A DNA stretch of 64,000 nucleotides from Crambe crambe (taxonomy: Eukaryota; Porifera; Demospongiae; Poecilosclerida; Crambeidae), in contig OZ004587.1 of the NCBI GenBank assembly GCA_963924555.1, forward strand, positions 4,960,001 through 5,024,000, in the 5' to 3' direction. Below the pieces are notes generated by a model, which saw nothing but the letters and a program-made list of their open reading frames with translations, did not search any database and had not been told where the DNA came from. The position numbers and the translations under genes were made by a program. Of the stretch, positions 1 through 12,353 are shown piece by piece; position 1 is the first letter of the stretch; every line of letters begins with the position of its first letter.

Positions 1-483
1 GTAAATGAATTCATCTGTTCTCCCTATGTGGGTCTTCAGTTCATCCACAAACTTGGAGAAGGTCCACTCTCTCTTCTTCATTGGTTCACGGAAGTCAGGG
101 TAGTTGCTCATCTGCATATTATGAAGAAAATGGCATTAAATAAATATAGTTTTAACAAGGATCAGGACACCGCTCACTTTTTTATCATCAAAGTAGAGGA
201 AGTGTCTGGTCTTGGAGATAAATACTGTGCTGCCAATGTCGTCCTCCAGGTAGTTAAGTGACCATCTTAATGAGGGGGAAACCAGATCTGTCCCTGTCAG
301 GATCACTGGTTGCTGAGGAGTCAAGGGAACAAATTATAAGTCTAATACAAATTTCAAGTCTGGTGATCCTTACCTCATGTGTCATTAGATGGTCGGCAGT
401 GGGATCCTCCCAGTGCAGACGTGGGATGGGTTCCAGGGGGAAGGGATAGTGTCGTAGGCCTGTTCTCTCATCCACCACCACTT
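1..483 (-). pseudogene. HIF1AN: HIF1AN (FIH) copy, exons 2-4, lacking exon 1
   Basis: Three exons of a factor-inhibiting-HIF asparaginyl hydroxylase are visible: exon 2 (374-483), exon 3 (178-312) and the 5' part of exon 4 (1-111). The gene runs off the left edge. Each exon is open and matches the complete gene at 25681-27722. Exon 3 has a 9-bp in-frame deletion. No sequence resembling exon 1 lies to the right, because similarity to the complete gene fades in intron 1 near 540. The copy therefore has neither its start codon nor the original promoter. I call it a 5'-truncated copy; a new upstream exon cannot be excluded. Confidence 0.8.
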
Positions 484-855
484 CTGTAACATAGAGGAAG
501 GAAGGAGGGGATATAGGGGGAGAGACAAAGAAAAGAGAGTGAGTGAGTGTGTGTGAGATGATTCCATGTGAAGATTTACTACAAATTCATGAATGAGGAC
601 ATCATACCGAGTTAGTCACCAATCCAATGTTAACAGTATCCTGATTAGAGGGTTATCCTCATCTACAGATCTAGCTATAGATATCAGTGTCTTTCATCTA
701 CACATACACTTGTTATTCAGTACTCTATATGCATATCAAGTGCCCTAATTAAAGGGTCATCCTCATTGCATAGGATCATCAGCATCTTGATTAGATGGTA
801 AGACCATAGGCCTATCAGTGTCCAGATTAGAGGGCATCCTCACAGGCCTACTTAC

Positions 856-1034
856 ATGAGCTAGAGACTTGGGAGGGCTAGTAATATGAAAAAGTATAGT
901 GTGAACACCTATTGGAGTGATCGAGGCAGCTGCTCTACCACCAGGTGGTGGTTCAGTCCAAACTGCATGGTGGTACACGTACATCTCTGTTGAAAAGACA
1001 CATAGGGGTGGTCCAGTTTCACCAGGCTCTGAAT
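856..1034 (-). CDS. Orphan candidate exon, about 60 aa, conserved in both units
   Basis: A 179-nt exon candidate has a clean acceptor (tttgtag before 1034) and donor (gtaagt after 856). One frame is open throughout, entering in phase 1 and leaving in phase 0. It begins DSEPGETGPP and contains MYVYHHAVWTEPPPGG. The copy at 12688-12866 has the same length, splice sites and open frame, with only a few substitutions. I do not recognise the family. The phase does not fit a splice to HIF1AN exon 2 just downstream, which expects phase 1, so it is not a simple replacement first exon. It may be a leftover of a gene cut by the duplication. Confidence 0.4.
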
Positions 1035-1834
1035 CTACAAAATGACAATGGCCATATCATGATAATTATATGGCAGTTAAAAAGTCCAGATAGAATATCC
1101 TAAACAGTGAAGGAGCAAAATAGCATCAGGCCTATAGCTATACAATCCAAAGAAAATTTTTATCAGACATCTGACATTTTGACCTGGCAAATGCCCTATT
1201 ATAATCCTCACTGTTAATCAGAGAGATGAGGGAGTAGCTAGGAGACGTATGTACATAGAGGAAGGTGGGGGGGAGGAGGAGAAGGAATGAGGGAGTGGGA
1301 AAGAGAGAAGTGGGGAGGGAGAGATGAGGGAGTAGGAGACGTACATAGAGGAATAAAGGGAAAAGATGGAAGGGTACAGCCTCCTCATTGCTCTCTGGCT
1401 CCTTGGAGGGGTTAGGACAAGGAAGAGGGTGGTGGGGGCATGGTGAATTTGTTTCTGAATCAGAATTGGATGAGACTTTGATGTGGAGACAGAGGAATTT
1501 GAAGTTTTTGATGGCTGAAGCATAATATTGAGTGACTGTGATGATGGAGACAGTAGCTAGAAGATTCAGAGGCGAGTATGGGGTTACATGACCACCCTTC
1601 ACCCTAAAATGGGATAACTTTTTACCATATGCTTTTTCACCCCCTAATGTGTGAACATATTATGTAGTGGTGGACAATGGGACTATGGGAGGCTCCAGTT
1701 GGCCAACAATCCTTCACAATAAGACAATAAGGTTGTGCAACAACAGAACATAAAGGCTAGTGTGGGACTCGCTTGGCTCACCTCAATCAGGATGAAATGA
1801 CTGCTCATAATATGACCAGAATGCTTATTATCAT

Positions 1835-1950
1835 ATTTGCTGCTGTCAATACTGTCTTCTGGGTAGTGAGGGGGGAACCAGATCTGTCCCTGTCAGGATC
1901 ACTGGTTAATTGCTAGGATAGTACCCACCAATGAAAGAAAAGAAGAGTAT
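1835..1950 (-). pseudogene. Relic of HIF1AN exon 3
   Basis: The sequence resembles HIF1AN exon 3 and adjoining intron 2 (27085-27190), including the block accagatctgtccctgtcag and the following intronic accaatgaaag. About 20 bp are lost inside the exon and substitutions have accumulated. The same relic sits at about 13,690-13,790 in unit 2, so it predates the unit duplication. It is an additional, older HIF1AN fragment, independent of the three larger copies. Confidence 0.6.
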
Positions 1951-3601
1951 AGCATTAGAAAGGTATGACTGGTATTGCCCTGTCTTTGTATGAACATGCA
2001 AACCCCACTCCTCCACAGATTGTAAGTAGAATTGCTAGTGATCTAGCTACTTGGTTCTGAACTATTTTGAGAGTGAGAATACTGACCTATTTGAACTCTG
2101 TGTTTGAGAGGGACACTGCAGCACTTCATTGAATCCATACTAACAAGTTTAAAGAAGAGAGAGAGAGATGATGCGGAAGTGGAATTTTATACTTCTGCTG
2201 TGCTGCAGTGCAACACTTCCTGCTTGACTAAGTGCAGAAGGCGTGGGAGTGCAACAGCCACACCTCCCAAGATTAATATCCTGCAGGGACTACTCTAGGA
2301 TCATAAGTCTAAGGTTTAAGTATAAAAATAAAACCTTTTTGTGTAAAAAATACAAAGTGAAAGATACAAAGTGAGTGATATTTTTAAATTCACAAAAAAA
2401 AAAAGTGAACAAAGTGTTCAATTATACAAAAGGCTGGTAAAACATTATTTATAAGGTGTATAGTGGTAAGCAAACTAGTAGTTACTTTCTTTTTGTTGTT
2501 TTTTTTTTGTTGTATTTTTTCTTTCTTAATTCTTTTTTTCTTTTTTTTCTTCTTCTTTTAATGGTTGAAACTTATCAGGCTTTCACATCTGTAAAAATCA
2601 AGTCACCATGTAAATGTTGACCATACAGCTAATTGAACTAATAGAGGAAATCTCACTCATCCACAAGTATTATTCTAAGTTACGGGCATCCTGCAGTCAA
2701 TCCAGTGGAATTTGTGAATAATTTGGGACCCAGCCTTTTGTCGTTTATACAGTAGAGAGGTTGTCCTCTTTTAAACATTCCTTATCAGAGGTTCCATTGC
2801 TTGGTCTTACAATTACAGCTTTCAATATAGTTACTGGTTGGTGATTAACAGTCTATGTCTGTGATTTCAGAAATAGCTATAGCTAATACATCAAAGAATG
2901 AACCCTGTACCCACCGACCCACAATAAATTGAGCAATGCTCACATAGAGGGAGGCATTATAGTCCATGCAAACATGATATTGTGTTTGGTAAACTGTGTT
3001 CTAGGTACCATGTACAGCAATGATTATTAATTACTTCAAACAGTGGTGTTAGAGATGGCTGTCCATAAGAACCAGTGGGTCACAAGGACCATATTGAATT
3101 CCACTTGTATAGGTATAAAGTATACATGTAGTTGTGTAAGTCATGATATGCTATCTTGACAGTATCAGATTAGAAGCAATGCTTTAATGACCCCATAATT
3201 ATGACTTGACATGATACAACACCAACATCATTACATGCAGTGATATGGAAGGACAAAGGAAAGTATGATGAGCTAATTATTCCACACCATGTTAGTCATT
3301 ATCACCACAAATCTATAGTGGACATTAAACACAAGGTTGCTTGGTCTGTACTTCAGTACTAGATGAGGACTATGCACCCATACGACATAGCTAAACATCA
3401 CAAGTCTCTACCAGCAATAGTCAACACTCAACATCTAAAACTAATCAATTTGATGATCACATAAAAGTCCTAAATCAACCAGTCACTGTCTCTACATATC
3501 TCATCAAGTATCAATGGTAGAAATCAAAAGTTTCCCACATGCACTCATGGACCACCACTACATGCACACATGCATACAATAATCACACAGTCCTCACCTT
3601 A

Positions 3602-6600
3602 TTACCACCACAACACTCTAGGGTCTGCTGGTCGCTTATATCTCTCTGATAAACAAAGTACTGTTAAACTTGTATTCTGCTGTAGACTTGATAGGATTAC
3701 ATCAACTCCTTCTTCATATGAATGATCTTCATGTAGATGTAGTTCTTTTAGTGAAATGTTTTTCTCTAGCATCTCACTCATCGCCTTAGCTCCTTCCACT
3801 CCAATAGCATTGCCTTGCATTATTAATACTAACAAGGTGGAGTTTTCAGATAATGCTGCAGCGATGTGAATGCATCCTTGTGATGTTATTTCACAGTAAG
3901 CTATACCAAGGTATTCTAACACTGCATTAGTTTTAATCGCATCACCAATGGAAGCTGCTCCAATATCTCCTATTGGGTTCCAAAATAGTTTTAATCTGGT
4001 GAGTGATTTATTGATGGCAAGACCTGCTGACAACTGCACTGCTCCCTCACTGGTAATTTCACACCAAGCTATATTAAGGTGCTCTAACACTGCATTAGTT
4101 TTAATTGCAACACCAATGGAAGCTGCTCCAATATCTCCTATTGGGTTCTCCTGTAATTCAAATACGATGAGTGATTTATTGATGGCAAGACCTGCTGACA
4201 ATTGCACAGCTCCCTCACTGGTAATTTCACAGACACTTATATCAAGGTCTTCTAACACTGCATTAGTTTTAATTGCAACACCAATGGAAGCTGCTCCAAT
4301 ATCTCCTATTGGGTTCCCCCATAGTTCTAATCTGGTGAGTGACTTATTGACGGCAAGACCTGCTGACAACTGCACAGCTCCCTCACTGGTGATACTACAA
4401 GAATTCAATATTAAAGTTTTTAAGCTCATCAATGCACATGTGAGGAGTTCAGATAAAAGAGTTGAGGAAATTTCATCAAGTTTGTTGTACTCAAAATCCA
4501 ATTCCATAAACTGCTGGAGTATAGGATGAGGGATGTTTACAAAATGTTCAATGCTATGAATGTCACAGTTATTAAAGTCAGCACTTGTTATTTCTCCTTT
4601 CCAAGTTACTGCTCTCATCTTCATCAACCCTTTGGAAAACATTTCTATTCCCTCATTTTCCATGTATGAATATCTAAAGCCCAATTTCCACTTGCTTTGA
4701 GAATATGCCATAAAATGGCCCACCACGTAGTAATCAAGAGGACTCCATTCATGAGATGATGACACTTGTATCAACTCACGAGATGCCATCAGATTAGAAA
4801 TTGCATCAGTATCACCAGCTTCATACATCCAGTGATAGGCAGCTGCACTTCTATAATCTGAGATATGCTCTCGAATCATTTCTGAAGTGAAGGCATTAAA
4901 CTTGGAGAGACCGAAATAGAATTTCATCACCACGCTCAGGTGACCTACTTTGACATGTTCTCTTATTAGCTGCTGTTGTGTGTGGAGAGGCAACTGTGTG
5001 ATGTGGTAGGCAGCTAGAAACTCTTGAAGCGTCAGATGGATGAAGTGGTAGGAGAGCTCGGCATCCTCAAGATAGAGCTCTTTCACTGATACCATCAATC
5101 CTAGAGTCGCTCCATGGATATCAGCACTGCTGAATGTCAGCTGTTGAATCATGATTCCTTCCCAAGCCAGTTTGCTTAGGGCCAGCAGCTGTTGATGCAC
5201 ATCTGGAGGGAGGTCCTCAAGAGATCCAATCTTCCAGGACTGTTTGCCGTGTGCCTTATGTCCTGAAAAGTGCTGCATCAGCAGTTTACATGTATACACT
5301 GTGTAGAGTTGGGTAACGGTGGTTGGGGAGATTGACTCCATGTCTCGGCTCCACTTGAATACATCTGTCACTATGTTGGCAGTCACAGGAGTGTGCATGG
5401 CTGCCTTCATAGCTGGATAATAGTTCACATAGTCCAAAAATTTGCTATGGATGTCGGGACGAACCCTCTCTTCTCTCAATACTCGACTTAACTCTAAAGT
5501 AGGAGTTGTGACAATTTCGATATGCTGGTCCACTTGGATTGATGTGTTCTCAACGATTGGCTTTGTGGCCCATGGTCGGCTGGTTATGATTATGGTAGCT
5601 TTGGGTAGCTTGCGACCATGTATTAAATCAAGAAATATCGAAGACACTTTCCTCATTCTTTGTTCCAGTTCGTCCCAGGCTTCCAGCCACAGGACCACAC
5701 CCTCTCCTTGGCTGCTCTCCACTTCCTGTGCTATGGCCCCCTGGAGCTGAGGGTGGTGGAAGAGGTCAGAAATACTTTTGGCTGACCTCACTCTGTTGTC
5801 TCGTAGGGGAAGGAGGACCAGTAGGGTGTGGTCATTCAGACGTTGGCCCTGAGACCACTTGAAACAGAATTGTTCACTGAATGTGGTCTTGCCCACACCT
5901 GGAGCTCCTTCGATCAGAACTAGTCGTGGTTTTTTCCTATATTTGGGGTCAATTGCTTCATCTTCTGTCATAGGGTATTTCTTGTAGATGACATCATCTT
6001 TGTCTCCCCTGATCGTACTCTTAGTGAAGCTGTCCATTTTTTTCCAATGAATCCCCTCCTTCTTTATCCTTGCCAGTTTGAAAGCAGAGAGGTTCTTGCC
6101 CTCCATGGTGGAATAGGTGTCCTTCAGGAAGGCTGCATACTTTGGAATACTTGAATATTTGTATTCTTTACCATCGATGGTCATGCATTCTATTTTGTGT
6201 TCCTTGAAGAATTCTTTATTGTCAGTGTTCTCCAAGTCCTGCACTAAAGTGGAGGCGATCTGAGCAGGCAGCAACCATGTGACTATCAAACTGCCATGTG
6301 ATACTTTCTTCAAGATGAGGGCAAAGGAGGGGAGGAGGAACTTGCGGATGATGTGACCTTTCAACTCTTCTAGTTGCTCCAAAGTGCATGTCTCCCAGTC
6401 TAATTTCAGGTGGAGTACAAATTCCTTCAGATCCGCTTCGCTAGGCCTGCTTTCAACTACTGGACAATGCTTGGCAAAGTCACACAATCGAGTGTTACGT
6501 CGAAAAGATTCCAGTGAACTAAGATAACTCTTCATATTCTGCATCAGAGTTTGGTCTCTGATGTTATGAACTAAATTTTCCAATAGTGTATAATTCATAA

Positions 6601-9600
6601 AGTTCCAGTACTCACTAAGTTTTCGCCAAATGCAGTTAATGGTGGACTCACCATCCAATTCTTTTGCCATTTGTTCAAAGAATTCCTTATGTTCTTCTTT
6701 GTACTTGATCGGCAATGTCATGAGGCGAGCTTTGAATCGATTGACAGTATAATCTTTCTCAATTTTATCATACGTCCGAATTGATATGTCATTAAATTCA
6801 TCTTCAAGGTCTTGTGTTTGCTGTGGAATTGTTTTTTGAAGGAGATCTGCAATATACAAAATAACAGGTATTCGACTCAGAGATATATGTAGTGATTATT
6901 GTTATGATATTGTTCTGTTCTATTACTCTATTATTATGACATGGTTTCAGATTTTTCTCAAGTCTCCTGGTAATGTTGTAATCTTCTAGTCTGGTCGATT
7001 GTATATACCTTAAGGTGGGTATTATTAGCGACTTTAGCGAGTAGGCCTTTATTTGCTAATATAAGCACACACTAATAATAAAATTACGTATAATTAGAAG
7101 TAATATTGAACAAAACAGTGTCAAACTAGGCTAGCTGTGTGAACGTGAGTGTCCTTGCGGAGTTAGCTAGCTAGCTAGATTGCTGTTGTCTTCATCAGAG
7201 TCTGTTTGAGATACTTCATCATCATCTAATTTCATGGACTCAAGAATGGCAGTAGTAGGGGTGGAAAAAGGCAGGAGTGACAGGTGTGATAGATGGAAGT
7301 ATCACTATTCCAAATCAAGATCCTTTTTGTTCAATCTACAAAATATAACTCTCCAATGATAGTTACTGACACAATAATGCATTATATTGTTTGTGCCTGA
7401 TATTCTTGAAGCAACTTCATATGAACTTACATTAAAAATAGCTATTACACAAAGCTCAAAATAGCTAAAATTAATACCCGCCAAATACAGTATCCAGACG
7501 TGCAAGAAATCAACCACACGTGTCCGTCCCATCTGGTGCCGTCCCCAGCTATATATGTTTCTGGAAGATCGAAAAAAGAAGCTTTATTCCGATACTTTGA
7601 ATGCAAAAGACTTGTCTTCTGGATCCCCAAGGCCCCCCCCCCCTTTCAAGGATTGTACCTTCTTCACTGGTGTAGAAAGTTGCTATGGAAGATTGTCCAG
7701 GCAGAAGGCATAATAAGTACGCTAAATATGATCCACATACTGGCTTCTACCATGAATGAGCACAATTAACTTCTACTTCTAGGACAGGCACCTGCAACTC
7801 TTGCAGATGATTCATTTATGCATAGTGCATGGCTGGCTACAGCTAGCTGTATGCACCGACCATCCACGAAATTTAACCACGAACAATTTCATTCCCCCCA
7901 TAACACAAAATTTTTACCCCTTGAAAATAACCCGATTTTATATAATCAAGAAAGTTTGAGCACACCTTTTGGAACTTCTCCTTCCATAGGAAGTTTTGGA
8001 CCTTCCATGGTAGATGGAGGTGAGGTGGAGTCCATTGGATGTGATGGAGGAGTCATAGGACAACCTGCAACAACAGAATAACTGATTAGAAATTTACTCT
8101 CCTCTTCAATAATTACCTTTGAGAGAGATGTTGTGAGTGTTGCTAGTGGCAGTGATGGTGTCCTTGAGGAAAGGGGAGGTGAGGTTGATTTGGCAAGTGT
8201 ATTGACCAGCATGGGACAGAGAGAGAGAAGGGAAAGAGAGAGTGTTGTCTAAAGACTCAACCTCAAACAGCACTACTCCATTGTGACTCCAGCAGTATGT
8301 GATAGTAGGACTGAAATCTTCAGCACCTGATACAGTGCAGGAAAGGCAGTATTTCTCCTCCACTGAGGGGTTGCCCCCAGTAATCACCACTTCAATTGGA
8401 GGGGCTATAAATGAAGGAGAGAGAGTCTGGTCAATATTTTATAGCCTCAAATTGACATTGTCTGATGTGCCTTGCTGTTAAGGGGCTACAGGACAAGACA
8501 AAGTTATGGTAGCATTCTACAAGCAGCTACTTAGGTAACTGGGTCATATACATTCTACATCAGATATCAATACTGTAGATACTACTAACTTACCATCAAG
8601 GAAGACTTTCTCCTCCTTTACTACTTTCTCAGCTAAGCTTTTAAATCCCACGGTAGGCTTGATCAGAGCGGACACAACAGCTTTCCACGAGATCTCACCC
8701 CCACATCCATTCAACCACTCCACCAACATGAAAGTGAAGCACTTATCCTGGTCATCACGATTGTTGGCCCCCAACACTTGCAGGATGTCGATTGGGAGAC
8801 GTAGCTGGAGTCCAAAGGTGAACCACTTGGTCCTCGCTTCCCACAGACAATTTTGAATGTCGGCAAAATTGGACGAAATCAATTCAACTATGAATCATAT
8901 TTAAAATATACTACTAAAATTGTATTGTTGCTACTGATATTGCATGCAAAGCATAGTCATAACTACTTGACTCACTTCCTGGACCAGGGTTGGTCTCGAC
9001 GTCTCCAGCACAGTGTAGTAGACAGCATATAATGGTGATAGAGAAGGCCACAAACAAGTACACACCAAGTCCTTTCAATATCCTCTGTTTACTGCAACCT
9101 CCAGGGGCTTGAGTCATACAGGAAGTGTCTGTTAAGGGAAAAGGAAGACTCATTGTTTTAGGTAAAGGGTTTTCAACATGGTAAAGGGTAATCATAGTAC
9201 AACCATAATAGTATGGTGAACTCCCTGTAATCAGGACCCCTGAAATGAGGCCACCCTTCTTATTAGGACACTTCTGCTGGCTCAAAGGTGGCCGGATTAG
9301 AAGGATTCAACTGTATCACATTCAGGAATTATATTATTGGCTTTCAGAGAACTCTTTCACTGCAATGACATGTTGGTGTTTCTTGGTCATTCTACTCATC
9401 TAAATAACACTCTTTTTAAAGTGATTGCTCAAACATATTTTCTACCATTACGATAGAGATTGTACTATTGTGAATGATGAAGTTTAAATCTTGGAGGCAA
9501 TAATATACGACAGGGGCTGATCCAGAGAGGGTGAAATGGGTGACTTATCACCCCCCCCCCTCCCCCCCTCAATTTTAATGATATTCATGATTAATAAGAA

Positions 9601-10154
9601 TACTGACATTATTCATTAACAGAAATTAAACATCTGCGAGTCATTTTTCTCGGGTATTTCTGCTTAAAATTGTCACAGACTGCCTTAATGTATAGCAAGC
9701 CTTTCTTTGTGGTCAATCAAAAAGTGGGTGTAGCCACTGGAATTACATGAATTTTAGTTGTCACCCTTCTTTCTCAAATCCTGGATCAACCCCTGTACAA
9801 GGTATACATCACATATTGGAACCACGGCTCTATTGCATCTAAGCAATCCATGTACCATTAAAATGCCAATATTCTGACTTCCAATACACTCATAAGAAGA
9901 GGGGAAGAGGGTAAATGATTTCAACTTAAAGACAACTTGCTATGCACATTTTTAGCTTATGAAATATGTAAGGGGTGGTTCATGAGGGAGATAGCGTCAG
10001 AACGGGGGTGGGAGCTGAACTGACCGATTAGCGAGAGTAGCAACTCTTCCAGGATTTTGTTGGGAGAAATAGAGTGGCATTTCATTGAAGCACGAGAACG
10101 GGCAGCATTGTTCAGGCCTACACTGGCCCTCCACTGCTCCATACTGACTGGCAT
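3602..10154 (-). CDS. NLR copy 1: 2A leader - death - Ig - NACHT - LRR receptor, 1402 aa
   Basis: Six exons join in frame, all at phase 1: 10025-10154, 8976-9128, 8594-8887, 8117-8404, 7966-8064 and 3602-6846 (TAA at 3602-3604). Residues 1-92 are a leader with a hydrophobic segment (about 66-82) ending in the 2A-like motif DVETNPG/P. Residues 95-192 are a helical death-fold-like domain (IQNCLWEARTKW, DILQVLGAN, LVEWLNG). Residues 193-288 are an Ig domain (C-S-C, YCWSHNG, AGQYTC, NLTS glycosylation site). Residues 289-321 are a Pro/Ser/Met linker and 322 to about 620 a helical region. NACHT follows with Walker A GAPGVGKTT (Lys about 641), Walker B-like VVLWLEAWDEL and the TSRPWA motif. LRRs run from about 1110 to the end. 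It is probably an innate immune sensor. The initiator Met is the first ATG of exon 1 and is conserved in copy 2. The splice model is inferred, but all junctions are canonical and match copy 2. Confidence 0.88.
8976..9128 (-). other. 2A-like ribosome-skipping signal with hydrophobic leader (NLR 1, exon 2)
   Basis: This exon encodes a Cys/Lys-containing head, a hydrophobic run (VYLFVAFSITIICCLLH) and then CAGDVETNPGPG. The consensus D-x-E-x-N-P-G-P is complete. 2A-like peptides make the ribosome skip the Gly-Pro bond, giving two products without a protease. Here the skip would release a 92-residue leader and a receptor starting at the Pro just before the death domain. The hydrophobic run immediately upstream could also act as a signal sequence or membrane anchor if skipping fails. 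Confidence 0.85.
9129..10024. mobile_element. NLR 1 intron 1 with a copy-specific inverted-repeat insertion
   Basis: Positions about 9510-9797 are absent from the matching intron of copy 2 (near 21,130). The insert starts acaggggctgatccag and ends in the near-complement ctggatcaacccctgt, so it is a roughly 290-bp element with terminal inverted repeats of hAT-like type (CAGGGG...). It includes a C-run at 9551-9568. No clean target duplication is visible. The segment at about 9210-9315 belongs to a dispersed family also seen at 20,825-20,965 and 49,250-49,411. Confidence 0.55.
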
Positions 10155-10839
10155 GGTTACAGAGTACTACCTGTGTAAGAACAAGGCAAGGGGTGAATTC
10201 ATTATTCCACTTGATTCACTTCAGTAGATCACCAATAGCTGGTGTAGGACTGGTTCAACAAGCATCTCTTATTCCCACATCAAAAGCCACAAAATCTCAT
10301 GGGAAAGTGTCCCATAGGACACTTACGCTGTCTCACTCCGGGAGGGATTCTGCTACTATAACCACTCGATAGGTTAAATAATCTGATTTGGTTAACTAAA
10401 AGCAGGACTCTCTAGGTAAGACACGATAGTGTTACATGTGTGGGAGGAGCTCGTAATTATGGGTGTGGTTATAAGCGTGATCACTACGCGCGCGCGTCAT
10501 GCTTATGATATGATAATAGCAAGAACCAATTCAGTGTACTACTGTAATCAGTACTGTTTCAAGAACATAAAAGTTTAACTTTTTCCAGCAAGGTGATAGA
10601 CTCAACTCTAGGCAGGAGCATAGTGAATCGAACATCTACAAGAAAGTAGCAAAAAGCATTTTAGTACTGAAAAGGATTCTGAAATTGCCATATTAATGAT
10701 GTAACTACCATGTAAAATAGCTAGTTGGTATTGATGGTCATAGCTATTACTGGCAATTCATAAAAAATACTACCCTTATAATTTTAGACACATGAAGCTA
10801 GCTAGCTATACTTATCTCTAGCTCTATACAGCTGTCAAC
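10155..10839. promoter_or_regulatory. Upstream region of NLR 1
   Basis: This lies between the NLR start and the alliinase remnant and is closely repeated at 22,108-22,800. It contains an alternating purine-pyrimidine run (cgcgcgcg near 10,488-10,497) present in both copies, and otherwise AT-rich sequence. It presumably holds the NLR promoter and 5' UTR. I see no TATA box that I could defend. Confidence 0.4.
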
Positions 10840-11280
10840 CTTTATCACTGGTTCCAAACTCAGTTCCATTGAGTCCAGAGAGGTTGACCCAAGCAAAGTA
10901 ATCAGCACAGGGTCCCCCTGTGTCACAGTGGATCCATGCATACGCCCCTGGCAGAGGTGTTGGAAGCAAGATTCGATTGGTCAGGCCCGAATCTACAGAT
11001 TACTGAAGCTCTATATTTGAGCATCTTTCTTTTGTTTTTGATTGATAGCTACTTAATAACCTTGTTTTCCCCCAAATATTGGTCAGGCCTGAGCCTGACT
11101 GGCCTGACCTGTTCCACCGCCTATGCCTGGGGAGTCAAGGGAGTTCTGGAGCTTGAGAGCAGGACAACCACTCAGAGCTGAATTCAGCTGATCGAATAGA
11201 CTGTACATGACATTACGACCATATTCATACAGTCCTAGCAAGCCACTTGGACCTAAACCTTGACCTGCACACAGGGATCA
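10840..11280 (-). pseudogene. Alliinase-like last exon, interrupted (unit 1)
   Basis: This matches the last exon of the alliinase-like gene at 22818-23068. An insertion of about 179 bp (10952-11130) splits it between the two halves of tacgcccctgg/ggagtcaagg. The remaining upstream exons are gone: intron sequence continues to about 11,425 and then joins directly to sequence matching 25,650, a loss of roughly 2.4 kb. Only the C-terminal exon is left, so this copy cannot encode the enzyme. Confidence 0.8.
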
Positions 11281-11457
11281 ATTTTGGTGAATGGTGATTA
11301 GCTAATCAAAAAAATAATCCCCACTAGCTAAAATATATAAGAAATGCCATGTTAGCTACAATGAATTGTATAAATTTAAGGTTATAGTCAATGATTTGTA
11401 GTGCCACAAGAAATAAGTCAGTAGATAACAAAGAAAGTCTAGAAGTTTTATAATTAC

Positions 11458-12353
<896 letters not shown>

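Larger units (their letters stand above)
484..3601. other. Spacer between HIF1AN copy and NLR 1, with an orphan exon and a HIF1AN relic
   Basis: This is the region 3' of NLR copy 1, repeated at about 12,354-15,477. It holds one well-bounded candidate exon (856-1034), a purine-rich stretch with no clear gene (1250-1420), a degraded piece of HIF1AN exon 3 (about 1835-1950), T-rich and A-rich runs (2330-2570), and AT-rich sequence with no coding signal up to the NLR stop codon. Stretches such as 600-850 contain degenerate copies of a dispersed motif related to the repeats at 49,250 and 20,825. Confidence 0.6.

Noticed and set aside
374-1034. Chimeric gene joining the orphan exon (856-1034) to HIF1AN exon 2
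   Set aside because: The orphan exon ends in phase 0 but HIF1AN exon 2 needs phase 1; the resulting frame hits a stop within about 35 codons.
3948-4529. Plus-strand open frame of 193 codons with repeated PISPIGF blocks
   Set aside because: It is the antisense of the LRR-coding repeats of NLR 1; its periodicity comes from the 168-bp LRR units. The similar frames at 15749-16282 are rejected for the same reason.
5442-5750. Plus-strand frames over the NACHT region (also 17732-18086)
   Set aside because: They are shadows of the NACHT-coding exon in the opposite strand with no splice context of their own.
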